DNA from: an uncultured Centipeda sp.
Lineage (GTDB): Bacteria; Bacillota; Negativicutes; Selenomonadales; Selenomonadaceae
Reading direction: 5' to 3'
Length of the DNA: 6,615 bases
Assembly (NCBI GenBank): GCA_937925565.1
Contig: CALALM010000368.1
Span: 1 to 6,615, forward strand
Below the pieces are notes generated by a model. That model saw only the letters and a program-made list of their open reading frames with translations. It was not told where the DNA came from and did not search any database. The translations under genes and the position numbers were made by a program. This document shows, in pieces, positions 1 through 5,341 of the stretch. Position 1 is the first letter of the stretch. Each line of letters starts with the position of its first letter.

Positions 1-127
1 CGGATACGCTCTCTGTCGTCTGCGTTGGAGGCGTCATCGGCGGGGCTTCTACAGAGGTCGGAACGGGCTGCTCCCCGTTCGTCTCCCCTGTGTGCTCCGG
101 ATCAAGGGATTTCGATTCCTCCGCCAT
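1..127 (-). CDS. tatC: Probable TatC, N-terminal fragment with a long low-complexity extension
   Basis: The frame opens with ATG at 127 and stays open for 42 codons to the window edge, so the gene is incomplete. The visible peptide begins MAEESKSLDPEHTGETNGEQ and continues rich in Pro, Thr, Glu and Ser, with no hydrophobic segment. It starts 3 bases after the stop of the upstream tatA, a spacing typical of translationally coupled genes. Nothing visible belongs to the conserved TatC core. The call rests only on context, because tatC usually follows tatA. If it is tatC, it encodes the six-helix membrane receptor for twin-arginine signal peptides. The cytoplasmic N-terminus is then at least 42 residues longer than usual, since typical TatC proteins reach the first helix within about 20-30 residues. 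An AAAAGAGG sequence about 14 bases upstream is a poor ribosome site, which also suggests coupling. Another envelope protein cannot be excluded. Confidence 0.55.
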   Translation of the reverse strand, partial: MAEESKSLDPEHTGETNGEQPVPTSVEAPPMTPPTQTTESVS

Positions 128-130
128 GGG

Positions 131-349
131 TCAGCTCTTTGCCTCTTTTTTCTCAGCGTCCTTGAGCTGTTTCGCCTCCTCGGTGACGTTGATCTCCGTC
201 CGTGAGTCCTGTGGCTCATTGTTTGCCGATTTGAACTCCTTGATGCTCTTGCCGAGCGCCTTGCCGATGTCGGGCAGACGACCGGGACCGAAGATCACGA
301 GACCGATGATGAGGATGAGTACGAGTTCGGGAACTCCCAGACCAAACAT
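131..349 (-). CDS. tatA: Sec-independent translocase subunit TatA (short copy)
   Basis: A 72-residue TatA-family protein that would oligomerise in the cytoplasmic membrane to form the protein-conducting part of the twin-arginine translocase. Residues about 3-20 form one hydrophobic helix. It is followed by the family hinge FGPGRLP (20-26) and an amphipathic helix (about 27-42, GKALGKSIKEFKSA). The tail is charged and Lys/Glu-rich. The FGPG-LP-G pattern is TatA-like rather than TatB-like. AGGAGG at 355-360 lies 5 bases before ATG 349, fixing the start. The gene follows the longer tatA by 22 bases and precedes probable tatC by 3 bases, so the three look co-transcribed. Its first 45 residues match the neighbouring TatA at 28 positions, mostly with conservative differences, indicating tandem duplication. 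One copy may serve a TatB-like role, but that is inference. Confidence 0.93.
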   Translation of the reverse strand: MFGLGVPELVLILIIGLVIFGPGRLPDIGKALGKSIKEFKSANNEPQDSRTEINVTEEAKQLKDAEKKEAKS

Positions 350-371
350 AAGAACCTCCTAAAACAATACA

Positions 372-695
372 CTATGCTTTATTTTCCGTCGCGTTTTTCT
401 GCTCCGCCTTGTGCGCCTCAACAGCCGTCGCTGCGGTGGCTGCGGTCGGTGTCGCTGTAGGAACCGCCTGCTCTGCCGGAGCAGCAGTCTGCGGGGCGGA
501 CTGTGCCGCCGGTGCGGGTGGTGCAGGCGGTGGCTCGGGCGCGTTGATTGCTGCCGTCAGCGCATTCGACGCCTTGCGGAACTCGCGGATGCCCTTGCCG
601 AGTGAGCGCCCCATCTCGGGCAGCTTGCCGGGACCGAAGACGATAAGTCCCACCACCAAAATCAAAATCAGTTCGGGTACACCAATGCCAAACAT
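372..695 (-). CDS. tatA: Sec-independent translocase subunit TatA (long copy with Ala/Pro-rich tail)
   Basis: A 107-residue TatA-family protein. Residues about 3-20 are the single membrane helix, FGPGKLP (20-26) is the hinge, and about 27-43 is the amphipathic helix ([14 protein letters not shown]). The remaining ~60 residues are almost wholly Ala, Pro, Thr and Gln, with a short charged end ([12 protein letters not shown]). That tail is longer and lower in complexity than in usual TatA proteins. AAGGAG at 702-707 lies 6 bases before ATG 695, which fixes the start. The gene sits 49 bases after the polyprenyl synthase and 22 bases before the second tatA. Family knowledge places it in the membrane as a pore-forming Tat subunit. 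What the Ala/Pro tail does cannot be told from sequence; a cytoplasmic spacer is one possibility. Confidence 0.92.
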   Translation of the reverse strand: MFGIGVPELILILVVGLIVFGPGKLPEMGRSLGKGIREFRKASNALTAAINAPEPPPAPPAPAAQSAPQTAAPAEQAVPTATPTAATAATAVEAHKAEQKNATENKA

Positions 696-744
696 GGATG
701 ACTCCTTCTCATGGCTGTGCCATGTTCGCTCCTAAAAATATGCT

Positions 745-1722
745 CTAAAATTCACGTCGACCGATAAAGTCCGCCGCCATCAGACAGGTCTCACGGATCT
801 TCTCGTCCAGCGACTCCGGCAGTGCGTTCCTCGCACGCTCCAGATAGGCATCCGCCTGCGCCTGCGCATAGTCCAGACCGTCCGTCGTACGAACGATTTC
901 AAGGGCACGCGCAACCTCCGCCTCTGTCATCTTCGGATTTGTGATGAGTGCAGTAAGCTCAGTACGTCCTGCTTCATCCAGCACTTCAAGCGCGCGGATG
1001 ACGGGCAGTGTCACAAAGCCCTGTGCGAGGTCGTGCCCTGCAGGCTTTCCGATATCCTCCGAGGTCTGCCGATAGTCAAGCAGATCGTCCGTGATCTGAA
1101 ATGCCATGCCGATTGCGTGCCCATAGAGCGCCATACGCTCGGTATCAGCCGCACACATGCCGCCGATCGCACCGCCGAGTTCACAGCAGATCTCGAGAAA
1201 GTCCGCCGTCTTTTTGCGGATGCGCTCATAGTAGGCATCCTCGCTTGCAGGCACCTGATAGGCTGTATGATCTTGGAGGATCTCGCCCTCACTGAGCGTG
1301 CAAACAAGCTGTGCCAGCTTGATGTAGACCGACGAGTCATAGCCCTCCTCCGCCACGAGCTTGAATGCACGCGCGAAGAGATAGTCGCCGCTCAGAATCG
1401 CGACCTGATTGCCCCATTTGGCATTCGTCGTGGCTGCCCCGCGCCGCGTATCCGCCTCGTCGATGACATCATCGTGGACGAGGGACGCCGTATGGATCAG
1501 TTCGAGCGCGATCGCGACCGGCATCGCGCGTGCGCGATCGAACGAGGCGCCGCCGCGCGCCGTGAGCAAAAAAAGCGCGGGACGCAGGCGTTTCCCCCCC
1601 GAGGAGACGAGATGTTCTCCAACATCCGTTATGAGCGGCGTCTCGGAAACAATGGACGCGGCAAGCACCAGTTCAAACTCCTCGAGATCTGCCTGTATGA
1701 CATCAAAAATGTCGTTCTTCAA
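745..1722 (-). CDS. hepT: Long-chain trans-polyprenyl diphosphate synthase (heptaprenyl/octaprenyl type)
   Basis: Catalyses successive trans additions of isopentenyl diphosphate to an allylic primer, probably making the menaquinone side chain in the cytoplasm. From the chosen start it has 325 residues, the normal family size. Landmarks are GGKRLRP (42-48), the first Asp-rich motif DDVID (84-88) followed by EADTRRG, GDYLFARAF (112-120), and the second Asp-rich motif DDLLD (212-216). The residue five before the first motif is Ala79, the small residue expected of long-chain enzymes, whereas FPP and GGPP synthases carry bulky aromatics near there. The frame is open to an ATG at 1806, but that codon lies inside the promoter -10 region and has no ribosome site. 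TTG 1722 has AGGTG (1731-1735) 8 bases upstream and matches where relatives begin. Exact product length (C35 or C40) cannot be read from sequence; ispB would be an equally fair name. First gene of a likely operon with tatA-tatA-tatC. Confidence 0.92.
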   Translation of the reverse strand: MKNDIFDVIQADLEEFELVLAASIVSETPLITDVGEHLVSSGGKRLRPALFLLTARGGASFDRARAMPVAIALELIHTASLVHDDVIDEADTRRGAATTNAKWGNQVAILSGDYLFARAFKLVAEEGYDSSVYIKLAQLVCTLSEGEILQDHTAYQVPASEDAYYERIRKKTADFLEICCELGGAIGGMCAADTERMALYGHAIGMAFQITDDLLDYRQTSEDIGKPAGHDLAQGFVTLPVIRALEVLDEAGRTELTALITNPKMTEAEVARALEIVRTTDGLDYAQAQADAYLERARNALPESLDEKIRETCLMAADFIGRREF

Positions 1723-1730
1723 CGTCGTAT

Positions 1731-1735
1731 CACCT
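1731..1735 (-). promoter_or_regulatory. Ribosome binding site that decides the hepT TTG start
   Basis: AGGTG lies 8 bases before TTG 1722, the only good ribosome site among candidate starts in this frame. The upstream ATG 1806 has no purine-rich site. A GGAGG at 1788-1792 falls at the predicted transcription start, too early to be useful. Confidence 0.5.
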
Positions 1736-1796
1736 ACATTGGGCGCAGCAATGTGCACCACAAACTTTCTTCCATAGTGTGTATAAACCTCCACAC

Positions 1797-1825
1797 ATTT
1801 TATCATATTGCGATGATACCGTCAA
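1797..1825 (-). promoter_or_regulatory. Sigma-A type promoter of the hepT-tat operon
   Basis: On the minus strand TTGACG (1820-1825) is followed by exactly 17 bases and TAAAAT (1797-1802), a near-consensus vegetative promoter. Transcription would begin near 1790, leaving a leader of about 68 bases before TTG 1722. The promoter lies between the MITE at 1852-2021 and hepT and shares no sequence with the MITE, so it appears native. It overlaps the upstream in-frame ATG at 1806, which would therefore not be in the transcript. Confidence 0.65.
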
Positions 1826-1851
1826 AATTATTTCATTGGACTCTCATGTAC

Positions 1852-2021
1852 TTAGGGAAGCACTGATAAATTCAGCCCATCATCTTGGCGCATCTTTTTC
1901 GCCCTGCCTGTGTCAACAAATCCTCCACATAGCACAGCGGCTATGCGTCCGGTTTGTTTCCTTGGCAGGACAAAAATTCTGCACCAATCTGACGGACTTC
2001 ATTTTATCAGCGTTTCCTTAG
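1852..2021 (+). mobile_element. MITE copy A, IS5-like foldback element (~162 bp plus TTAG duplication)
   Basis: The core spans 1856-2017. The left end reads GGAAGCACTGATAAA; the right end, read inward on the other strand, is GGAAACGCTGATAAA, so these are imperfect ~15 bp terminal inverted repeats. TTAG at 1852-1855 and 2018-2021 is a 4-bp direct duplication. The element encodes no transposase. It is a diverged copy of the element at 3550-3717 in opposite orientation, with a one-base deletion near the left end and extra bases in the central loop and right half. Inner arms can pair: AACAAA (1915-1920) with TTTGTT (1953-1958), CATAGC (1928-1933) with GCTATG (1940-1945), and CCTGCC (1903-1908) with GGCAGG (1964-1969). 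A GGAAG terminus with a YTAR duplication is characteristic of IS5-type elements, so an IS5-family transposase elsewhere probably moved it. It ends 2 bases from the stop of the glycosidase gene and occupies most of the 301-base gap before hepT. Confidence 0.85.
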
Positions 2022-2023
2022 AT

Positions 2024-3529
2024 TTATCGCTGCTGTAAAATCAGAGCACTTCCAACTGCACGCTCAGACCCATCCGAGGGAGAATTCACCACGCTCCCGC
2101 GTACGCAGAGCGCCGAGGAGCCGCCGCCGTCAAGGTTGATTGCGTTCTGTACGCCGAATTTCACGAGCAGCTCGGCAAACTCCGTCAGTGTCAGCCCGTG
2201 GCTGTGCGACTGGCGTCCATCGACGACGGCGAAGACAATTTTCCCCTCCTTCGTCACGCCGACGGCACTGCGCGGCGCACGCCCGTATCGGATATCGCCA
2301 GGGAACTGCTCCTCGCCCGCCGTCACGTGCACAGCTCCGTTCTCGACGAGCCGCGGTCCCGCGCCGACAATCTGGACGGCGCTGTTCCACATGCTCCCCA
2401 TGTTCTCTGTCAGGACGGTGGGATCGCCGAGCCGTGTGCCCGCTGCCGCAAAAGCATCCATCGAGGAACCGTGGACGGAGACGACGTAGCCATCCGAAGG
2501 AATCGGCGAATCATTCGTGTTGATCTCCGCGACGCGCCCCTCGCGGATCACGTATTCAAGACCGTAGGGATTCGTCCCTGTCGATCTGCCATAGGCGCGG
2601 TTGTAAATGATGACCTCGTTTTCACCGCGCTCGGTGTTGACCCCCGACACGGGGAGCGTCACCTGATCGATCTTCACTGCCCCATCGTAGGACACCGTAC
2701 CGAACACAAAGGAACCATCGGGCATTACGCCGAACGCACTGCGGTCATAGTAGGTCGTGCCGACAATCATGCCATCGATCTTTGTCACGCCGAGGATGAC
2801 ACCGTTTACCGCAAAATAGGAGGCATTGATCGCCGCCACGGCATTCGTGTCCTGCGCGATCCCGCTCACCGTCTGTCGACCCGGAATCACGCCGCGCGCG
2901 AGTGCAGGACGCACGCTGTAGCGTGTCGGATCTGCCTCGATAAAGTACGAAGTTACCTGTCCATCTTCATCCTCATAGATGTAGGTGCGCTGCATCAGCC
3001 CTGCCGCAATCGGCTCTTCCTTCAGGATCGGCAGCTTCGGCGTTTCGGGCTGCGCCTGCGCATCGCCCGCCTCTGTTTTCGCCGGTTGTTTCGGGGGGTA
3101 CGGTGCTGGCGGCGGTGTCACCGGCTTCACAGACGGCTGCTGCCCTGCCGTCTTCGGCGCAACATCAAGAAATACGCGGAACGGGTTCGTCAGATTGCCG
3201 ATCCGATAGCCCATCCCCTTTGCCAAGGTGACGGTCACATAGAAATGACCGTCACGCGCTGCATAGGCGACGGAGTCAATGCGCTTCGTCCGCACGGCAA
3301 TACGTCGAAACGCCTCTGCATCCGTGTCATCAAAATCAAAGGTCAGCTCGCGTTCGTCCTCGGAGAGCCTGACATGATAGACCGGCATCTCCGTGAAATC
3401 GAACACAAGCCGATCATGCTCTGCCGTACTCGATGCGCGCAGAGCATTCAGCCCTGCCGCCCACGCATAGGAGGATGCGGCAAGCATCAGAGCCGCCGCA
3501 AGCACAAGGATTTTTTTCAAAACACGCAT
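2024..3529 (-). CDS. Secreted AMIN-domain phosphodiester glycosidase (NAGPA-type) family protein
   Basis: A 501-residue envelope protein. Residues 1-25 are a Sec signal peptide (basic MRVLKK, hydrophobic core, AWA cleavage area near 24). Residues about 27-125 resemble an AMIN domain, a beta-rich module that in other proteins anchors to cell wall or envelope machines. About 127-165 is a Pro/Ala/Lys-rich linker. About 195-500 is a phosphodiester glycosidase domain, with NASYF (235-239), GAGPRLV (389-395), RAPRSAVG (417-424), VDGR (436-439) and NLDGGGSSAL (465-474). The family is named for the enzyme that uncovers mannose 6-phosphate; bacterial substrates are mostly unknown, with glycan or teichoic-like phosphodiesters suggested. 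ATG 3529 was chosen because GGAG (3536-3539) lies 6 bases upstream and a signal peptide follows at once. The frame continues upstream to 3781, but those codons are the MITE and the flagellar terminator. The gene lies alone between two inverted MITEs. The substrate and any flagellar link are unknown. Confidence 0.88.
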   Translation of the reverse strand: MRVLKKILVLAAALMLAASSYAWAAGLNALRASSTAEHDRLVFDFTEMPVYHVRLSEDERELTFDFDDTDAEAFRRIAVRTKRIDSVAYAARDGHFYVTVTLAKGMGYRIGNLTNPFRVFLDVAPKTAGQQPSVKPVTPPPAPYPPKQPAKTEAGDAQAQPETPKLPILKEEPIAAGLMQRTYIYEDEDGQVTSYFIEADPTRYSVRPALARGVIPGRQTVSGIAQDTNAVAAINASYFAVNGVILGVTKIDGMIVGTTYYDRSAFGVMPDGSFVFGTVSYDGAVKIDQVTLPVSGVNTERGENEVIIYNRAYGRSTGTNPYGLEYVIREGRVAEINTNDSPIPSDGYVVSVHGSSMDAFAAAGTRLGDPTVLTENMGSMWNSAVQIVGAGPRLVENGAVHVTAGEEQFPGDIRYGRAPRSAVGVTKEGKIVFAVVDGRQSHSHGLTLTEFAELLVKFGVQNAINLDGGGSSALCVRGSVVNSPSDGSERAVGSALILQQR

Positions 3530-3549
3530 AGGATACTCCAAACTAAGCC

Positions 3550-3717
3550 TTAAGGAATCGCCGATAAAATAGACCCTCAGATTGGCGTAGATTTTTTCGT
3601 CCGATTGAGGAGGCAAACCGGACGCATAGCCAAAGCTATGTGGAGGATTTGCCGACGAAAAGCGGGCAAAAAAGATGCGCCAAGATGATGGCGCTGAATT
3701 TATCAGTGCTTCCTTAA
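3550..3717 (-). mobile_element. MITE copy B, IS5-like foldback element (160 bp plus TTAA duplication)
   Basis: The core spans 3554-3713. Read on the minus strand it begins GGAAGCACTGATAAA and ends in the inverted form of GGAATCGCCGATAAA. TTAA at 3550-3553 and 3714-3717 is a 4-bp direct duplication fitting the YTAR rule of IS5-type elements. It is non-coding in the sense of carrying no transposase. It folds strongly. On the minus strand GCGCCA-TCATCT-TGGCGC forms a small hairpin near the left end. In the centre CATAGC (3625-3630) pairs with GCTATG (3635-3640) around a 4-base loop, GGCAAA pairs with TTTGCC (plus-strand 3612-3617 and 3648-3653), and TTTTCGTC pairs with GACGAAAA outside that. It lies 14 bases beyond the flagellar terminator and 20 bases before the glycosidase start, so any promoter of that gene must be in it, upstream of it, or across its edge. 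Confidence 0.87.
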
Positions 3718-3727
3718 ACATTTGCAA
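3699..3727 (-). promoter_or_regulatory. Possible hybrid promoter spanning the MITE B edge
   Basis: On the minus strand TTGCAA (3722-3727) lies 17 bases before GATAAA (3699-3704). Each hexamer matches four of six consensus bases. The -35 part is flanking DNA and the -10 part is MITE terminal repeat. It is the best candidate I found upstream of the glycosidase gene, which otherwise has only 20 bases between the MITE and its start. Such matches occur by chance, so this is weak. Confidence 0.22.
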
Positions 3728-3730
3728 TAG

Positions 3731-3761
3731 AAAAGGGGACGCTGCGCAAACAGCTCCCCTT
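3731..3761 (-). terminator. Rho-independent terminator of the flagellar operon
   Basis: On the minus strand AAGGGGAGCTG, loop TTTGCG, then CAGC-G-TCCCC followed by TTTT and a T-rich stretch. The stem is nine GC-rich pairs with one bulged G, extended by two A-T pairs, and begins 16 bases after the flgJ stop. On the plus strand the following bases are not T-rich, so it acts for minus-strand transcription and separates the flagellar genes from the glycosidase gene. Confidence 0.85.
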
Positions 3762-3777
3762 ATTGAACACCGTTCTC

Positions 3778-4200
3778 TCACCTTGTCTTGATGGACAACT
3801 GCTTATACATCATATCCGCGATGCCAATGCCGCCGCTCTTCGCCACGGAATTCATCAGCTCGGTATCGAGCATATCCTCAAAGATTTCGACCGCGTTGGA
3901 CTTCTTGCCAAAAAGCCCGTCTTCGGGCACCGTTGCACGCATCTGCTTATACATCATGCTGAGGAACATCGCCTCGAACCCCTGACATGCCTCGCGCAGC
4001 TTCTTCGCCTCAATATCCTCCGCCGTCATTGGATTCTTCGGTACATAGCCCGTCGTCTCCTCCGCAGGAGTCGCAGCCTTGCGCTGAAGCTCGTCCAGCG
4101 TTGCCTGAAAGGACTTGCTCTCGGCATTCATGCGTGCCGCATCGTAGGAGGCGCCGGATGCCCCGCCAAGGAGCGTGCTGTCACCTATCGGTTGTATCAT
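3778..4200 (-). CDS. flgJ: Flagellar rod-binding protein FlgJ, single-domain form
   Basis: A 140-residue protein matching only the N-terminal rod-binding half of enterobacterial FlgJ. In that family it caps the growing rod in the periplasm. The conserved part is about residues 65-135: LREACQGFEAMFLSMMYKQM, then a FEDMLDTELMNSVAKSGGIGIADMM-like segment whose GGIGIAD is characteristic. The C-terminal peptidoglycan hydrolase domain (about 150 residues in E. coli) is absent, and the clean stop is followed by a terminator, so this is the natural end rather than a truncation. Single-domain FlgJ is known in several lineages, which use a separate hydrolase. Two adjacent ATGs exist (4203 and 4200). 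AGGAGG at 4207-4212 is 6 bases from the second and only 3 from the first, so 4200 is preferred. The ribosome site overlaps the flgI stop, implying coupling. Last gene of the flagellar operon. Confidence 0.9.
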   Translation of the reverse strand: MIQPIGDSTLLGGASGASYDAARMNAESKSFQATLDELQRKAATPAEETTGYVPKNPMTAEDIEAKKLREACQGFEAMFLSMMYKQMRATVPEDGLFGKKSNAVEIFEDMLDTELMNSVAKSGGIGIADMMYKQLSIKTR

Positions 4201-4211
4201 CATGCCCCTCC

Positions 4212-5327
4212 TTACACAATGTCCAGCTCGGCGTGCAGAGCCCCTGCCGCCTTCATCGCCTGCAAGATCGAGATCGTATCACGCGGGGTAGCGCCCACCG
4301 TATTGAGTGCACCCACGATATCGCTGATATTCGTCGTTGCGGGCAGAACAATCGTGCTGCCCTTGGGCTCCGTCACCTCAACATCGGGATTGTCCGTCAC
4401 GACCGTATTGCCATAGCTGAACGGTGCCGGCTGCGACACATCCGGATTTTCCTGAATGCGGATCGTCAGCCCCCCCTGTGTGATAGAGACGGCATCCACC
4501 GAAACATCGCCGCCCATGATGATCGTCCCCGTGCGCTCGTTCACCACAACGCGCGCCATATTGTCGGGACGGACGGGCAAATCCTCGATCGATGCGACAA
4601 AGCCGACCACGTTGCCGCGGAAGTAGGACGGGATTGCTACATCCACGCGCCCGGGATTGCTCGCCTGTGCGATACTTCCGTACTGCGCGTTGATCGCCCC
4701 CGCGACGCGCGCGGCCGTCGTGAAGTCCGGCCGCGAAAGGGAGAGCGAAATCTGCCCGTTCGCACCGATATTATCATCCTCCACCGTGCGCTCGACAATG
4801 CCGCCGTTCACGGCAATGCCAACTGTCGGGAATGCCTTTGTCGTAGTGCTTCCGCCGCTGCCTGCCGTAAATCCGCCTGTGGAAACGCCGCCCTGTGCAA
4901 CGACATAGACCTCGCCGTTGCCCGCCCGCAACGGTGTCTGGAGCAGTGTCCCACCGCGCAGGCTCTTCGCGTCACCGATGGAGGAGACCGTCACATCGAG
5001 GCTGTCCCCCTCGCGTACGAACGGGGGGAGCGTCGCCGTCACCATAACCGCCGCCACGTTCTTGAGCTTGATTGAACTGCTGTTGACCGTGATTCCGTAG
5101 CTCGTGAGCATATTTGCAATGGACTGCACCGTCTCCCCCGAGCTTGAGCCATCGCCCGTGCCATCAAGCCCCACGACAAGACCATAGCCCATGAGTTGGT
5201 TGGAGCGTACCCCCTGCACCTTGGAGATGTCCTTGATCCGCGTCACGGCAGAGTCTGCCGATGCAATCCCCGGCAGCGCCGTGAGCACAAGCGCGAGGAG
5301 GAGCAGAAGGACGGTAGTTTTCTTCAT
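4212..5327 (-). CDS. flgI: Flagellar P-ring protein FlgI
   Basis: A 371-residue, apparently full-length FlgI. About 26 copies of the family protein form the peptidoglycan-embedded P ring, a bushing for the rod. Residues 1-24 are a signal peptide (MKKTTV, Leu-rich core, GIASA cleavage area). The mature part opens with the family hallmark TRIKDISKVQGVRSNQLMGY (from about 29) and LVVGLDGTGDGSS. Later landmarks are LPPFVREGD, SIGDAKSLRGGTLLQTPL, GGDVSVDAVSITQGGLTI, and the closing ILQAMKAAGALHAELDIV. GGGAGG (5335-5340) lies 7 bases before ATG 5327. It follows flgH by 14 bases. The protein has no cysteine, whereas E. coli FlgI is stabilised by a disulfide. With FlgH it shows that the host has an outer membrane. 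Confidence 0.96.
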   Translation of the reverse strand: MKKTTVLLLLLALVLTALPGIASADSAVTRIKDISKVQGVRSNQLMGYGLVVGLDGTGDGSSSGETVQSIANMLTSYGITVNSSSIKLKNVAAVMVTATLPPFVREGDSLDVTVSSIGDAKSLRGGTLLQTPLRAGNGEVYVVAQGGVSTGGFTAGSGGSTTTKAFPTVGIAVNGGIVERTVEDDNIGANGQISLSLSRPDFTTAARVAGAINAQYGSIAQASNPGRVDVAIPSYFRGNVVGFVASIEDLPVRPDNMARVVVNERTGTIIMGGDVSVDAVSITQGGLTIRIQENPDVSQPAPFSYGNTVVTDNPDVEVTEPKGSTIVLPATTNISDIVGALNTVGATPRDTISILQAMKAAGALHAELDIV

Positions 5328-5341
5328 AAAAGCGCCTCCCG

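Noticed and set aside
1033..1866. Long plus-strand open frame (277 codons) across the hepT region
   Set aside because: It is antisense to a gene with clear polyprenyl synthase motifs and its translation is Arg/Cys/His-rich with no recognisable domain, as expected of a shadow frame in GC-rich coding DNA.
1912..1917. TTGACA on the minus strand within MITE A as a promoter -35 toward hepT
   Set aside because: No acceptable -10 hexamer lies 16-18 bases downstream, and a better promoter sits outside the element at 1797-1825.
1779..2021. 80-codon plus-strand frame inside MITE copy A
   Set aside because: The frame is almost entirely MITE sequence and the aligned frame in copy B is shifted by a one-base indel, so it is not maintained as protein.
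2198..3553. Plus-strand open frame of 451 codons opposite the glycosidase gene
   Set aside because: Antisense shadow: the minus strand has a signal peptide, domain motifs and a ribosome site, while this frame has none and is unusually rich in Arg, His and Cys.
3560..3567. GCCGATAA resembling a flagellar sigma-28 -10 element on the plus strand
   Set aside because: It is part of the MITE terminal repeat, has no TAAA-type -35 element at the required distance, and points away from the glycosidase start toward no plus-strand gene.
1852..3717. Composite transposon carrying the glycosidase gene
   Set aside because: Each MITE has its own matching 4-bp flanks, and the outermost flanks (TTAG and TTAA) do not match each other, so independent insertions explain the layout better. 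No transposase is present.
3987..5075. Plus-strand open frame of 362 codons opposite flgJ and flgI
   Set aside because: It spans two well-supported minus-strand genes and their junction, and its product has no recognisable features.
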